Below, piece after piece: positions 18,181-27,124 of a DNA stretch of 64,000 bases; positions within the stretch are counted from its first letter, which is position 1; every line of letters starts with the position of its first letter. A program made the position numbers and the translations under genes. This stretch comes from Candidatus Melainabacteria bacterium (GTDB taxonomy: Bacteria; Cyanobacteriota; Vampirovibrionia; Obscuribacterales; Obscuribacteraceae), in contig JAFKGK010000002.1 in assembly GCA_017307165.1 (NCBI GenBank), positions 496,001-560,000 on the forward strand. The letters run 5' to 3'. Below the pieces are notes generated by a model. It made no database searches and was not told the DNA's origin. It saw nothing but the letters and a program-made list of their open reading frames with translations.

Positions 18181-19278
18181 TTGCAGTTTTTTTGTTTACC
18201 GACTCATGTACACAAATGTTTGAAATGCGAAAATTTTTGCGTAACCAATACCGGTATCACCACATTGCACAAATTGCCCTCGGCCGACCTGCGTCAATTG
18301 CTCTCCCAGGTCTCGACCAACAAAAATTTTGAAGACGCGGTGCTCTTTCCTATCGATGATACCCGCACTTTGATCCAGTCGCTGGATTACTACGGGCGCT
18401 TCATCGACGACCCATATCTCTTTGGTCAAATCGCCGCTACTGCTGCCCTTGCCGACATCTATGCAAAGGGTGGCACACCGCTTTTCGCCACAGCTATTTT
18501 ATCCTTTCCTTTTTACGACCTCCCAATGAGCATGGCTCAGGAGATCCTCCAAGGTGGCAAAGATCAAATTGAGCGTGCGGGGGCTGCGGTGCTGGGTGGT
18601 CACACGACAGATGGCCCAGACACCATATATGGATTGTCGATCACTGGCATCGCCGGTAGTGAAGAGATACTCACCAATAACGGTGCCAGAGTAGGCGACC
18701 TCATAGTAATGGCCGGCGCCCTTGGATCGGGCCTTTATCTGGATGCTCTCAAGACTAAAGATCTGGATCAACAATCCTGCGGCATGCTCTTTCAATCTCT
18801 CACCAGATTGCCTGAAGACATGGTAGCAATCGCTCGATTGCATCGACCATCGGCCTGTACCGATATCTCGAGTTATGGATTGGTGGGGCATTTGATGGAA
18901 ATGATGAAGGGGGCTCGCCTTGCCGGCGAAATCAGCATCCCGGATTTGATCTGCATGGATCGCGCCAAATATCTCGCCGAGAGGACAGCAGAAAGAGGCT
19001 CAAACAAAAACCCCGGCTCGATCGGCAATCGTCGGTCTTTTGCAGGCTCAGTCTCCTATATCACCGATGTTTCTCAAGCAGTACAAGAGATTTTGTTTGG
19101 TCCAGAAATGACAGGCGCCATGCTATACACCATCGATCCAGCCCGCGCACCTGATTTGGTGGCCCATCTAAAAAGAGCAGGATATGAGGCCAGCATAATA
19201 GGCAGGTTTGTCGATGGACTGCCGGGCCACCTGGATGTGACTATGACTCAGTTTAGAGTTGACCGAGATCGGTCTTGA
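18181..19278 (+). CDS. SelD-like protein (selenide, water dikinase family), divergent
   Basis: About 340-365 residues of the SelD/PurM-like ATP-binding family, whose canonical member makes selenophosphate from selenide and ATP. The fold signatures are clear: FIDDPYLFGQIAATAALADIYAKGG, GGHTTDGPDTIYGLSITG and TDISSYGLVGHLMEMM. However, the N-terminal GCxxK site is replaced by TTLHK, with Thr (codon 18262) where catalytic Cys or Sec belongs and the Lys (codon 18271) kept. Human SPS1 also has Thr here. No convincing start exists. The frame opens after a TAG at 18151 with only TTG codons (18181, 18220, 18265), while the nearby ATGs at 18206, 18216 and 18225 lie in other frames. No selenocysteine genes are nearby. 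Function as a true selenophosphate synthase is doubtful. Confidence 0.8.
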   Translation: MQFFCLPTHVHKCLKCENFCVTNTGITTLHKLPSADLRQLLSQVSTNKNFEDAVLFPIDDTRTLIQSLDYYGRFIDDPYLFGQIAATAALADIYAKGGTPLFATAILSFPFYDLPMSMAQEILQGGKDQIERAGAAVLGGHTTDGPDTIYGLSITGIAGSEEILTNNGARVGDLIVMAGALGSGLYLDALKTKDLDQQSCGMLFQSLTRLPEDMVAIARLHRPSACTDISSYGLVGHLMEMMKGARLAGEISIPDLICMDRAKYLAERTAERGSNKNPGSIGNRRSFAGSVSYITDVSQAVQEILFGPEMTGAMLYTIDPARAPDLVAHLKRAGYEASIIGRFVDGLPGHLDVTMTQFRVDRDRS

Positions 19279-19388
19279 AAAACTTGACCACTAAAAAACC
19301 GACAAAAAAGGTGAAGGCCACTAAAGCGATAATGACAAAGAGCGATGCCTCATGAAAGAGCTCTACGATCTGGCCAATGTTTTCCATG
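19253..19388 (-). pseudogene. Small single-pass membrane ORF, frameshifted at an A5 run
   Basis: On the minus strand an ATG (19388) with GAGGTGG six bases upstream opens a frame that stops after 12 codons. Dropping one A from the five-A run (19380-19384) joins it to a 40-residue frame with a clean membrane helix (VIIALVAFTFFVGFLVV) and a charged end, finishing in TAA at 19255-19253. The product would be ~44 residues. Either the run carries a sequencing or assembly indel, or the gene is broken. Its last bases overlap the selD end antisense. Confidence 0.45.
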
Positions 19389-19465
19389 GCTACCACCTCG
19401 AAGTTTAGTATTTGAATATAACAAGATCGTCTTATCGGACCTAATTAAGTTTCCGGGCAATCTTG

Positions 19466-20500
19466 CTAGTCGATAAAATACTTACCAGTTTTAAAGTCAG
19501 CCCTGGCCTGGCCATCGCAGGCCGAAACTGTTCGGGTTGCAAGAGCCCCGGCCTTATTTGCCCTGGTGGCTATGGTCTGCCAGTCAGCTTGCAAAAGATA
19601 GTTAAGAGCTTTCTCATCTGCCTTATTGGCCGAACACGCAAGAGTAGTGTTTAACTCGGCAAGCATCCAGGCTGTGTAGGCATCACCTGCACCTACTCCG
19701 GCAATGCATTCTATCTGGTAGGGTTCTGCAAATATTTCTTTTGCAGCTTTTCCATCATCACTCATTTCATCTATATAGACCAGCGAACCCAGACGAGAAA
19801 GAGTGACGATCAACACAGGGCAAAGCAGCTTTTGCTTGAGCAAGGGACCTAGTTTACGAGCGCGCTCAAGATCAGGCTCGCTCATTTGATCTGCTTGATC
19901 GCAATCCAGCCAGTAGAGCAATTCGGGCCAATTGACCTTGACGATATGGCATTTTTGCATGATGCCTCGCGCTGCACTGTGAGCGAGTGCGGCTTCGCCT
20001 GTAGGAAAGCCCGCGTCAAAACTGACTATCAAACCATGCGCCAGAGCTCGATCTACTATCTCCACTACAGCAGACCGCCGCGGCTCCATGGTTAGCGAGA
20101 TGCCTGTCGCGTGGAGCAGGTTGGCGTCCTCAAACATGCCTGGGTCAAAATCATCGATATCATAGAGATGGCTCGCATTGGGCCGGGGCCAATTGGTAAA
20201 GAGGTTTTCGCCAATTGCATCGGTAAGGACATAACACTGGGCGGTCGGCTCAGAACCAGTCACTACATAATCGAGATCGACACCCGCATTTTGCAGACGG
20301 TTCTTGAGATATCGTCCATGCATGTCATTGCCGACCTTGGCTGCAAGGCGCACATCGATGCCAAGCCTCGCCAGGCCATGCGCTACATTGGCTGCATTGC
20401 CTCCCGTACTGCGCAAAAAAGTACTGGGCGCATCTATATCATCGCTTGCTTCCAGCGCAATCCAATCAACGGTCAATTCGCCAAGGGCAATGACGTAAAT
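19466..20500 (-). CDS. PfkB/ribokinase-family sugar kinase with apparent ATT start
   Basis: About 344 residues of the PfkB carbohydrate kinase family, phosphorylating a sugar or nucleoside with ATP. Seen are the N-terminal YVIALGELTVDW strand, the GGNAANVAHGLARLG substrate motif, and the C-terminal AGVGAGDAYTAWML with the catalytic Asp. The first ATG-like start of the open frame is TTG at 20476, but that would delete the first beta-strand with its conserved Gly-Glu. AGGAG followed by seven bases leads exactly to ATT at 20500, so ATT is the likely initiator. The SD overlaps the stop of the preceding SCP2 gene. The exact substrate cannot be told. Confidence 0.82.
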   Translation of the reverse strand: MYVIALGELTVDWIALEASDDIDAPSTFLRSTGGNAANVAHGLARLGIDVRLAAKVGNDMHGRYLKNRLQNAGVDLDYVVTGSEPTAQCYVLTDAIGENLFTNWPRPNASHLYDIDDFDPGMFEDANLLHATGISLTMEPRRSAVVEIVDRALAHGLIVSFDAGFPTGEAALAHSAARGIMQKCHIVKVNWPELLYWLDCDQADQMSEPDLERARKLGPLLKQKLLCPVLIVTLSRLGSLVYIDEMSDDGKAAKEIFAEPYQIECIAGVGAGDAYTAWMLAELNTTLACSANKADEKALNYLLQADWQTIATRANKAGALATRTVSACDGQARADFKTGKYFID

Positions 20501-20510
20501 GGGTCTTCTC

Positions 20511-20912
20511 CTATTTGACGTCGTGCTGCCTGGCTATCTCCGGATAGACCTGGTAGGCAGGCTTGATCGCCGGCAAGAGCTTGAGGGCTTGCTGTACTGG
20601 ACCTTTTGCGACGATGCGCCCTTGCAAAAGCGCCATTGGCACATTGACCTTGCCCATCCAAAATTCATGAGCCACGTCTGATTTCATAAACATCTCGACA
20701 TTGGGCTTCTTATCGGTTTCGCCAGTGGAGATGACCATCTCCTTGCCGCTCGAGCAATCTACTGTCAGCCGACCGTCGGGCTCGCGATAGATAAATTGCA
20801 CGATGAGACCCGAAGAAACAAGAGGTGCAGACATCTCGGGATCGTTTTTGATAGCGGTCCAAAGATCCTCCATCACTCGATGCAATTGGTCCGAGCTGCT
20901 AAAAACCGCCAT
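20511..20912 (-). CDS. SCP2 sterol-binding-domain protein
   Basis: A 133-residue soluble protein with the SCP2-like fold: alternating strands around residues 30-75, then the DVAHEFWMGKVNVPMALLQGRIVAKGPVQQALKLLPAIK helical end, typical of stand-alone bacterial SCP2 proteins. These bind lipids or other hydrophobic molecules; the bacterial role is largely unknown. It sits between an iron alcohol dehydrogenase and the PfkB kinase, all leftward with short gaps (18 and 10 bases), suggesting one transcript. Confidence 0.85.
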   Translation of the reverse strand: MAVFSSSDQLHRVMEDLWTAIKNDPEMSAPLVSSGLIVQFIYREPDGRLTVDCSSGKEMVISTGETDKKPNVEMFMKSDVAHEFWMGKVNVPMALLQGRIVAKGPVQQALKLLPAIKPAYQVYPEIARQHDVK

Positions 20913-20930
20913 CTCTTGTATTTCCCCTAT

Positions 20931-22094
20931 CTAATAAGCCTTGTCCAAGAGATCCCTCAACTCCTCGAGGGAGACCTCTTTGGGATTAAATATTATCGCA
21001 GGATCGGCTGCCGCCATCAAAGCCAATTCTTGTGCAAGCTCGCCATTAAGTTTGGGGATCTTGATCGCAGCGAGATTAGCTGGCATCTGCATCTCATGCA
21101 TCAAGGACTCCACCCGACTGATCAGTCTCTGGCATTTATCCTCTGTCGTACCAGCAAAATCAGGCTCGATAAAAGCCGTGATAGCGGCGAATCTCTCTGC
21201 GGCTATGTCCATATTGAATCGCATACCATGCGGCAAAAAGATAGCGTTGGTCATGCCGTGATGAGTACCAAACATAGCGCCGACGGAGTGAGCGAGGCCA
21301 TGTACAACGCCGACACCCGAATTGTTGAAGGCCACGCCGGCCATGCAACTGGCTATGAGTGTGGCCGAACGAGCCTCGATATCACGACCATCTCTATAGG
21401 CCACTGGTAGCCATTTAAATAAAAGGCTCAAAGACTCCAGGCACAAGGCATTGGTGAAAGATGAATTGGTGTTGGTGGCGACAAATGACTCGATACCATG
21501 AGTGATGGCATCCATACCTGTGGCTGCAGTCAGATGCGGTGGCAATGACAGTAGTAGCTCAGGATCGAGAATGGCCATGTCAGGCGCAAGATAGGGACTG
21601 CCAAACATCAGTTTGCGTTTTTGTGCGTGATCCTTGACCATGGCCACAAAGGTGACTTCTGATCCGGTACCGGCAGTGGTGGGGATGGCGACGAGAGGAA
21701 ACAAGCTGCGATCGATGAGATTGAGGCCCTGGTACTCCATGAGATCGCCACCATAGGTCAGGCAGAGATTGATGACCTTGGCCGTATCGATGACTGATCC
21801 ACCACCGACACAGACAATGGCATCGCAATCGTGCAAGCGGGCTAGCTCGGCCCCGGCATTGACGCAATCGATATCGCTATCTGCAGGCACGTCGCTAAAT
21901 AAGACGGGAGGTGCAGCGGATGCCTCAGTCAGACTGGCGATAATGCCATCGAGCATGCCTGAGCGCTCCAGAAAAGCATCAGTAACAAGTAAAACCTTGT
22001 TGCCCTTGAGCTCACGGACAAAATCCCCAGCAGATAAGGCCATCTGCTCGCCAGAAATGATGCGGGTAGGTGCGTGAAAAATGAAGGGGTTCAA
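20931..22094 (-). CDS. Iron-containing alcohol dehydrogenase
   Basis: A 387-residue group III alcohol dehydrogenase, oxidising or reducing a small alcohol/aldehyde with NAD(P). Seen are CVGGGSVIDTAK, the IPTTAGTGSEVT dinucleotide-binding loop, and metal-ligand motifs DAITHGIESFVA and VVHGLAHSVGAMFGTHHGMTNAIFLPH, which supply the Asp/His ligands. Length is standard. The start is a TTG at 22094 without a clear ribosome-binding site; no in-frame ATG precedes the conserved region. Substrate unknown. It heads the ADH-SCP2-PfkB run. Confidence 0.93.
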   Translation of the reverse strand: MNPFIFHAPTRIISGEQMALSAGDFVRELKGNKVLLVTDAFLERSGMLDGIIASLTEASAAPPVLFSDVPADSDIDCVNAGAELARLHDCDAIVCVGGGSVIDTAKVINLCLTYGGDLMEYQGLNLIDRSLFPLVAIPTTAGTGSEVTFVAMVKDHAQKRKLMFGSPYLAPDMAILDPELLLSLPPHLTAATGMDAITHGIESFVATNTNSSFTNALCLESLSLLFKWLPVAYRDGRDIEARSATLIASCMAGVAFNNSGVGVVHGLAHSVGAMFGTHHGMTNAIFLPHGMRFNMDIAAERFAAITAFIEPDFAGTTEDKCQRLISRVESLMHEMQMPANLAAIKIPKLNGELAQELALMAAADPAIIFNPKEVSLEELRDLLDKAY

Positions 22095-22147
22095 TTTGGG
22101 TTTACTAAATAAGAAAAAACCAATATTTAGACAGCTCTAATATTATA

Positions 22148-22198
22148 TACAACAACGCTGTACATGCGAAATGTCTCGCCTGCCCGGCGCATGTTGTA
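22148..22198. promoter_or_regulatory. Nested inverted repeats in the gap before the LptD-like gene
   Basis: TACAAC (22148-22153) pairs with GTTGTA (22193-22198), and ATGCG (22164-22168) pairs with CGCAT (22188-22192) inside it. The two extended 7-base arms overlap by three bases, so two alternative pairings are possible. The element lies in the ~250-base gap between the divergent alcohol dehydrogenase and LptD-like genes and could be an operator or a structured leader. Confidence 0.35.
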
Positions 22199-22345
22199 AA
22201 GCGCGCTCAAAAGTCGAATGTAAATGATTTGCTGGAAGTAATAAAGAGTCTGGCAAAACCTGAGAGAATTAAACCGAGAAGAGCGAAAGACACATATCCG
22301 GAACACAGATGTCCCGGACGTCGTCAAAATCCCAATCAGTATTTT

Positions 22346-24538
22346 ATGAGAGCTACCAAATTGCAAATCAGATCGCTGACCGCACTCTCTCTGACTCTTT
22401 TGATCGGAGTAGAGGCCATGGGTACGACCTTTGCCCTGCCCGCCGAGGCCGCGGGCCCCAGCACCGGCAGCACTCTGCTCTTGCCTTTGACGCCAAAGAT
22501 CGACCCGATCGCTCCCGCATCTTCCCCTGTCGAGCCTGAGATAAATCCAGGCGCGGCTACTCCTGTCAAAACCAATCAAGCCAAGCGCACTCCTGCTGCA
22601 TCGCCAAAGGCAGCGAGCCGCCCAGTGGCTAGACCGGCGGCTAGGCCAGCCACTGCTGTCGCCAAGCCTCAACAAGATGAGCTCGCCGAGCCCTTGCTCA
22701 TGCCAGAAACTCCCATCCTCGACACTGCAGTCACTCAGAGCGATCTCAGAGAAGGACCGATTAAGATCTCGGCAGAGAGCGATAATTCGGCTATCCTCGA
22801 AGCCAACGCCACCGAAGACGACCTGCAAATCGCCGAAGCGGAGCAGGGTATCACAGAGGACGTCACCCTCAAGGGCGCCATCCAGATCATTGCCGACGAT
22901 ACCGAATACGACCAGGAAAAGAATACTTTCTTAGGCACCGGCAATGCCGTCGCCATCATTGGCGGACAAAATAGCAAACTCGAAGCCGATATGATCCTCT
23001 ACGATCAAAATGCCGGCATGATAGATGCTCGCGGCAACGTCAAGATCCTCCGCCAGGGGCAATTGACTACAGGCACTTCCTTCAAATTTAAAGTAGCATC
23101 CGACGAATACCTGATCACCAATCCCGATACCGAAATGAAGGGCACGGTAGTCGTTGCTCGCACCGGCTACGGTACCAAAGAAGGGATCAATTTTCGCAAA
23201 GGCACCATGACCCTGCCCGAGCCGATCCACATCGGCAAAAACTCTATGTACGGCGGTGTCTCAGCCGGTCAAGAAGTCGCCGAAAAGATGACACACCCCG
23301 ACGCCTTCTTGCCAGCCAAGCCAAGCTTTACCTTTAAAGCTCGTAAAATGGTCTACGAAAACTATAAAGAAAGCGGCAACCTGACTGTCTTTGGCGGCAA
23401 ATTGGCCTTTGGGCGCTTTAACGTGCCGCTGCCCAAGTTTACGGCCACTGTCGGCCAAGAAAACAACGTCATGTTTCCCGTCACTCCGATGTTGACCTCA
23501 AACATCCAGACTGGTGGCATCAACGTCGGTCCGAGCTTCAACTATGCCGTAGGCAAGACCGGCAAATTGCACTGGGCACCGATGATCCAGTTTGGTGGGC
23601 GCAGTGCTTCATCCGCTGGCACGGACTCCAACTCCGGCAGTATCGGTCTATCCGGTCAGGTTGGCTTCAGCAACAAGCGTATGAGCGGACACATCGCCTA
23701 TGGTTCTGTCTCTAATCTCTTTGTGGCAGACTATAAGGCTCAGATCACCAAAAACCTGCGCTTTCAATCCGGTATCAATAGATATCTCGAAGACGGCATG
23801 AACGGTTACAGACGTGCACGCTATATATTAGAGGCGGTGCACACTACCACCAAGGGCGGTATCCCCTTCCTCAACGGGATCAACTTTAGATCAGCTGCTG
23901 GCTGGGCCAAGGATAATCCGCAACTCGTGCAGCAATCGAGCCAGGAGTATGCCGACCTTTTTGGCCAAAACCAGTATCGCAAGCAACAAGCCTCAGGCTT
24001 TAGATTGTCCGAGCAGATCACCACCAGTACTCACCCGATCTTTGCTGTAGGTGACGACAAGTACGGCATCAAGTCCTTTATCTTTGGTGGCGTGGGCCTC
24101 AATGCCTACTCATCCGGAGATGCGCGTCTGATGGGCCAGTTAGGTCCCACCATCGACCTCAAGCTCAATCGCTTTCGCTTACAGACTACTTATTTTCAGA
24201 CCGCAGTACGCGGCAACTCGCCCTTCGTCTTTGACCAGTTTATCCAGGGTACGCGTTCGGTCAACATCACCGGTGACGTACGCGTATGCAAATGGCTGAC
24301 AGTGGGTGGCGGCTATGGCTACAACCTCAACGACAAGATGGCATACAGCAAGACCTTGATGGCTGCCATTGGACCAGAGGACTTTAAACTCGTAGTTCAG
24401 CGCAGCATCCTCACCAATATGAACAGATTTGGTTTTGACGTATTGTATGGAGCCCCCATCCCCTTTCAAAAGCTAGTACTCAAGGGCTCTCCCGACCACG
24501 GTCAACTTGGTGGCAACGCCGGAGCCGGCGTATTCTAA
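22346..24538 (+). CDS. LptD/OstA-like outer-membrane protein
   Basis: About 730 residues. A signal peptide (residues 1-~35) is followed by a ~110-residue Ala/Pro-rich spacer. An OstA-like beta-jellyroll follows (~165-290, with LKGAIQIIADDTEYDQEKNTF and KILRQGQLTTG). The rest is a Gly/Ser/aromatic-rich barrel-like region ending in Phe. In known systems the LptD jellyroll takes lipopolysaccharide from LptA and the barrel inserts it into the outer membrane. This protein shows the same two-part plan but the barrel is diverged, so it may be a specialised paralogue. The ATG at 22346 is chosen for the signal peptide; the frame is open upstream to 22229. Confidence 0.75.
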   Translation: MRATKLQIRSLTALSLTLLIGVEAMGTTFALPAEAAGPSTGSTLLLPLTPKIDPIAPASSPVEPEINPGAATPVKTNQAKRTPAASPKAASRPVARPAARPATAVAKPQQDELAEPLLMPETPILDTAVTQSDLREGPIKISAESDNSAILEANATEDDLQIAEAEQGITEDVTLKGAIQIIADDTEYDQEKNTFLGTGNAVAIIGGQNSKLEADMILYDQNAGMIDARGNVKILRQGQLTTGTSFKFKVASDEYLITNPDTEMKGTVVVARTGYGTKEGINFRKGTMTLPEPIHIGKNSMYGGVSAGQEVAEKMTHPDAFLPAKPSFTFKARKMVYENYKESGNLTVFGGKLAFGRFNVPLPKFTATVGQENNVMFPVTPMLTSNIQTGGINVGPSFNYAVGKTGKLHWAPMIQFGGRSASSAGTDSNSGSIGLSGQVGFSNKRMSGHIAYGSVSNLFVADYKAQITKNLRFQSGINRYLEDGMNGYRRARYILEAVHTTTKGGIPFLNGINFRSAAGWAKDNPQLVQQSSQEYADLFGQNQYRKQQASGFRLSEQITTSTHPIFAVGDDKYGIKSFIFGGVGLNAYSSGDARLMGQLGPTIDLKLNRFRLQTTYFQTAVRGNSPFVFDQFIQGTRSVNITGDVRVCKWLTVGGGYGYNLNDKMAYSKTLMAAIGPEDFKLVVQRSILTNMNRFGFDVLYGAPIPFQKLVLKGSPDHGQLGGNAGAGVF

Positions 24539-24575
24539 TCTGCTAAAATAAACGGCGCAGATTAGAGATAGCCAA

Positions 24576-25577
24576 GTGATTACCAATTCGGCCAACGTCA
24601 ATATCGATTCGATCATCAAAAACAAGATCCCTGCCGTGGGCATAGACCTGGGCGGCACCAAGATCAGGGCAGCCCTCATCCAGGACGCCAAGCTCGCCTC
24701 CGAACCCAGGCAGGTGCCTACTCCCCTGGGACCTGACAATATCGTCCAGGCGATACTACAATTGGTGCAGGACTTTCAAAAGGACCATCTGCTTGCCGGT
24801 ATAGGCATAGCTACAGCTGGCATCGTCAATTGCGACACTGGAGACATCATAGGCTCTACAGGCAATCTCCCTGGCTGGACCGGCACTCCCCTCAAACAAG
24901 TACTAGAGTCCAAGACTCTCTTGCCTACAGTCGTCGACAATGACGCCAATGCGGCAGCCTACGGAGAAGCCAGCGCTGGCCATCTGATGCATGCAAAATG
25001 CGTCTGTATGGTGACCCTCGGTACCGGTATCGGGGGCGGTATCATATTTGATGGTCAGCTCTATCGCGGCGCTCACTGGGGCGGCGGCGAGATCGGGCAT
25101 CTAAAGATCGCGCACAACAATCAAAGACTTTGCACCTGCGGTCTGTTTGATTGCTGGGAAGCCTACGGCGCCGGCATCGGCCTGGTCAACACCGGCAAAG
25201 AGCTCTTGCGCAATATTACGGCCGACCAAACTCCACTGGCAGCCAAACTCGATACCCTCACTACTTATGATATTTCTCAAGCCTACAAGGCCGGCGACAT
25301 GATCGCTAAAAAGGCCATCAATACATGGCACGAACACGTCGCCACGGGCATGGTCTCGCTCGCTCACATACTCGATCCTGACGTATTTATCGTCACTGGA
25401 GGCATGGCCGACCTGGTCGATTTTGAGCTCTTGCACGAGATGATCACCGATCGTTGCCTGCCCCGTATCGGCGAAGGCCTCGTTGTCCAAAACTCGGTCC
25501 TTGGTGGCATGGCTGGTATCATCGGCGCTGGTCAGATCGTACTCGACCTGCTCCTGCAAAAAGCCGGCAAAAACTAG
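24576..25577 (+). CDS. ROK-family sugar kinase (glucokinase-like)
   Basis: A 333-residue cytosolic kinase. Residues ~20-35 carry the ATP-phosphate motif VGIDLGGTKIRAALI. DNDANAAAYGEAS contains the catalytic Asp. The ROK zinc site appears as GEIGHLKI and CTCGLFDCWEAYGAG, with Asp in place of the usual Gly before the last Cys. Most ROK kinases with this architecture phosphorylate glucose or N-acetylated sugars; glucose-6-phosphate would feed the pentose phosphate operon in this window, but that link is inference. It starts at GTG, 37 bases after the LptD-like gene on the same strand. Confidence 0.9.
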   Translation: MITNSANVNIDSIIKNKIPAVGIDLGGTKIRAALIQDAKLASEPRQVPTPLGPDNIVQAILQLVQDFQKDHLLAGIGIATAGIVNCDTGDIIGSTGNLPGWTGTPLKQVLESKTLLPTVVDNDANAAAYGEASAGHLMHAKCVCMVTLGTGIGGGIIFDGQLYRGAHWGGGEIGHLKIAHNNQRLCTCGLFDCWEAYGAGIGLVNTGKELLRNITADQTPLAAKLDTLTTYDISQAYKAGDMIAKKAINTWHEHVATGMVSLAHILDPDVFIVTGGMADLVDFELLHEMITDRCLPRIGEGLVVQNSVLGGMAGIIGAGQIVLDLLLQKAGKN

Positions 25578-25598
25578 CAAACAGAGATCGAGCCTTGA

Positions 25599-27101
25599 CT
25601 AATACTTGAGCTCCAGCTCGTAATTGATCTTGGATTCGCCGTTGGCCGGCACTTTGACCTTAAACTCAAAGGTATTGGAGTCTTTTTTGTCATAAGGCTG
25701 GCTGCTCTCAATGATCTTCCAGTAACCAGAGGCATGCTCGATGCACCTGACCTCTATCTCTTGATCCTTATGGTTGCGCACAGAGATCTCATAAGTCGAT
25801 CTCTGTACGTTATCGGAGACCTTTTTAAACCCGGTCTGCTTACGTTCGCCAACCACATCAAAGGCATCGCCCAGATAGAGGGTTAGTTTTTCGTCTTTGC
25901 TCGTATGATCGACATTGTCCTCCCCGACAAACTGCAAAGCGCCATCCTTATCCCGCTTATAAACTCTTACCTTGCCCTTGGGCATCGGCATACCGAGATT
26001 ATTCTCTTTTGTATTTGCTAACTCGAGCTTGACGTTGACCTTAGTCTTCACAGCTTCGGGCGGAGACCATTGATCCTCGTAATATGGCTGTATCATGCCA
26101 TCCTGAGCATCCAACACAAACATCTTTTTGACCGGCACGGCATTGGCCTGCAAGAGAGTCAATTGCTTTGTCTGATTGTCAGGCAGATCGGTCCTGTTTT
26201 GCAGTGAGTAGAGATGATACTCGGCAAAAGACTGCTCTTGAAACTGAGGTGAAGACTCGGCTAAGCCTCGATTATCCGCCAGGCTCTCTTGGATCATATC
26301 CATAGGCTGTGCATTTTGCACAACGTGGACATCGCCGGCGACCAATTTGAGCGATGTATTTTTGTAAGAGGCTCCTGATTTATTATCCAGAGTGACCCAG
26401 CCAGTCAAATCCAATTTGCCATCGGCATCATCGGCTACCGCGACATAGTCGCATTTCCAATTGAGACCTTTGGTCTGATAGCCGATCTCGGCATCATCCA
26501 CGGTGCTTTTGGCAGACTCTATCTTCCATAAGAGAGATGGTTTTGCCACCAGTCCCTCGGGCAGTTCTGCCAGTTCGACCTCGCCCTGAGGAGCGATCAA
26601 GATACCGGATGGTGTCTTGAGCAATATCGATTGCAGGCGCTCGGATAAATTGCCGTCCGAGTCAGCGACAGTCACCTGTGGCGGCGCCAGGAGCACACCA
26701 GTGACGACGTCTGAGTTATTGCCATTGGCAGTGCGTCTGATCTTGATGGTCTTGCCGACTGATTTTGACAATATACTGTTTTGATCCATCAGATCAAACT
26801 CGTAATTTTGCTCACGCACCACCACATCACCAGGATTTTTGAGACTGGTAAAGCTAACCGATGTTGGATCTATACCGGCAGCGACATCCTCAAATCTCAC
26901 ATAGTTGATGCCTTGATGCAGGTCAAATTGGCGACGGTCCTTTACCAGGCCAAAATTTTGGTTATAGACAGTGATGGCGCAGTCGAGAGACTTGTCCTGA
27001 TCAATTGATTTTGATTGAGCTAGACATGACCAGGGCCCAGAGACCCATGAGATCAAAGCCAGACTGCCAGACAGGGCGAGGCGCACATAGAGATTTTGCA
27101 T
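25599..27101 (-). CDS. DUF4139-domain secreted protein (copy 1)
   Basis: A 500-residue protein with a signal peptide (1-~29) and a DUF4139 body: VYNQNFGLVKD near residue 45, then DVAAGIDPTSVSF, VREQNYEFDL and a beta-rich C-terminal half with many basic-hydrophobic strands. DUF4139 proteins are probably exported to the periplasm or surface; no activity is established to my knowledge. It is the last gene of the run bamA-ompH-lpxD-lpxC-DUF4139-DUF4139 and 23 bases downstream of a close paralogue. AAGGG lies eight bases before the ATG. Confidence 0.85.
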   Translation of the reverse strand: MQNLYVRLALSGSLALISWVSGPWSCLAQSKSIDQDKSLDCAITVYNQNFGLVKDRRQFDLHQGINYVRFEDVAAGIDPTSVSFTSLKNPGDVVVREQNYEFDLMDQNSILSKSVGKTIKIRRTANGNNSDVVTGVLLAPPQVTVADSDGNLSERLQSILLKTPSGILIAPQGEVELAELPEGLVAKPSLLWKIESAKSTVDDAEIGYQTKGLNWKCDYVAVADDADGKLDLTGWVTLDNKSGASYKNTSLKLVAGDVHVVQNAQPMDMIQESLADNRGLAESSPQFQEQSFAEYHLYSLQNRTDLPDNQTKQLTLLQANAVPVKKMFVLDAQDGMIQPYYEDQWSPPEAVKTKVNVKLELANTKENNLGMPMPKGKVRVYKRDKDGALQFVGEDNVDHTSKDEKLTLYLGDAFDVVGERKQTGFKKVSDNVQRSTYEISVRNHKDQEIEVRCIEHASGYWKIIESSQPYDKKDSNTFEFKVKVPANGESKINYELELKY

Positions 27102-27124
27102 TTGATTGGCCCTTAAAATCTAGA

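Noticed and set aside
18151..18280. SelD as a selenoprotein with in-frame UGA
   Set aside because: The in-frame stop upstream is TAG at 18151, and no UGA occurs at the position of the catalytic residue, which is an ACA (Thr) codon.
22127..22828. 233-residue ORF on the minus strand
   Set aside because: It overlaps the start of the LptD-like gene, has a skewed Arg/Ser-rich composition and no recognisable motif. The plus-strand gene has a signal peptide and a family domain there.
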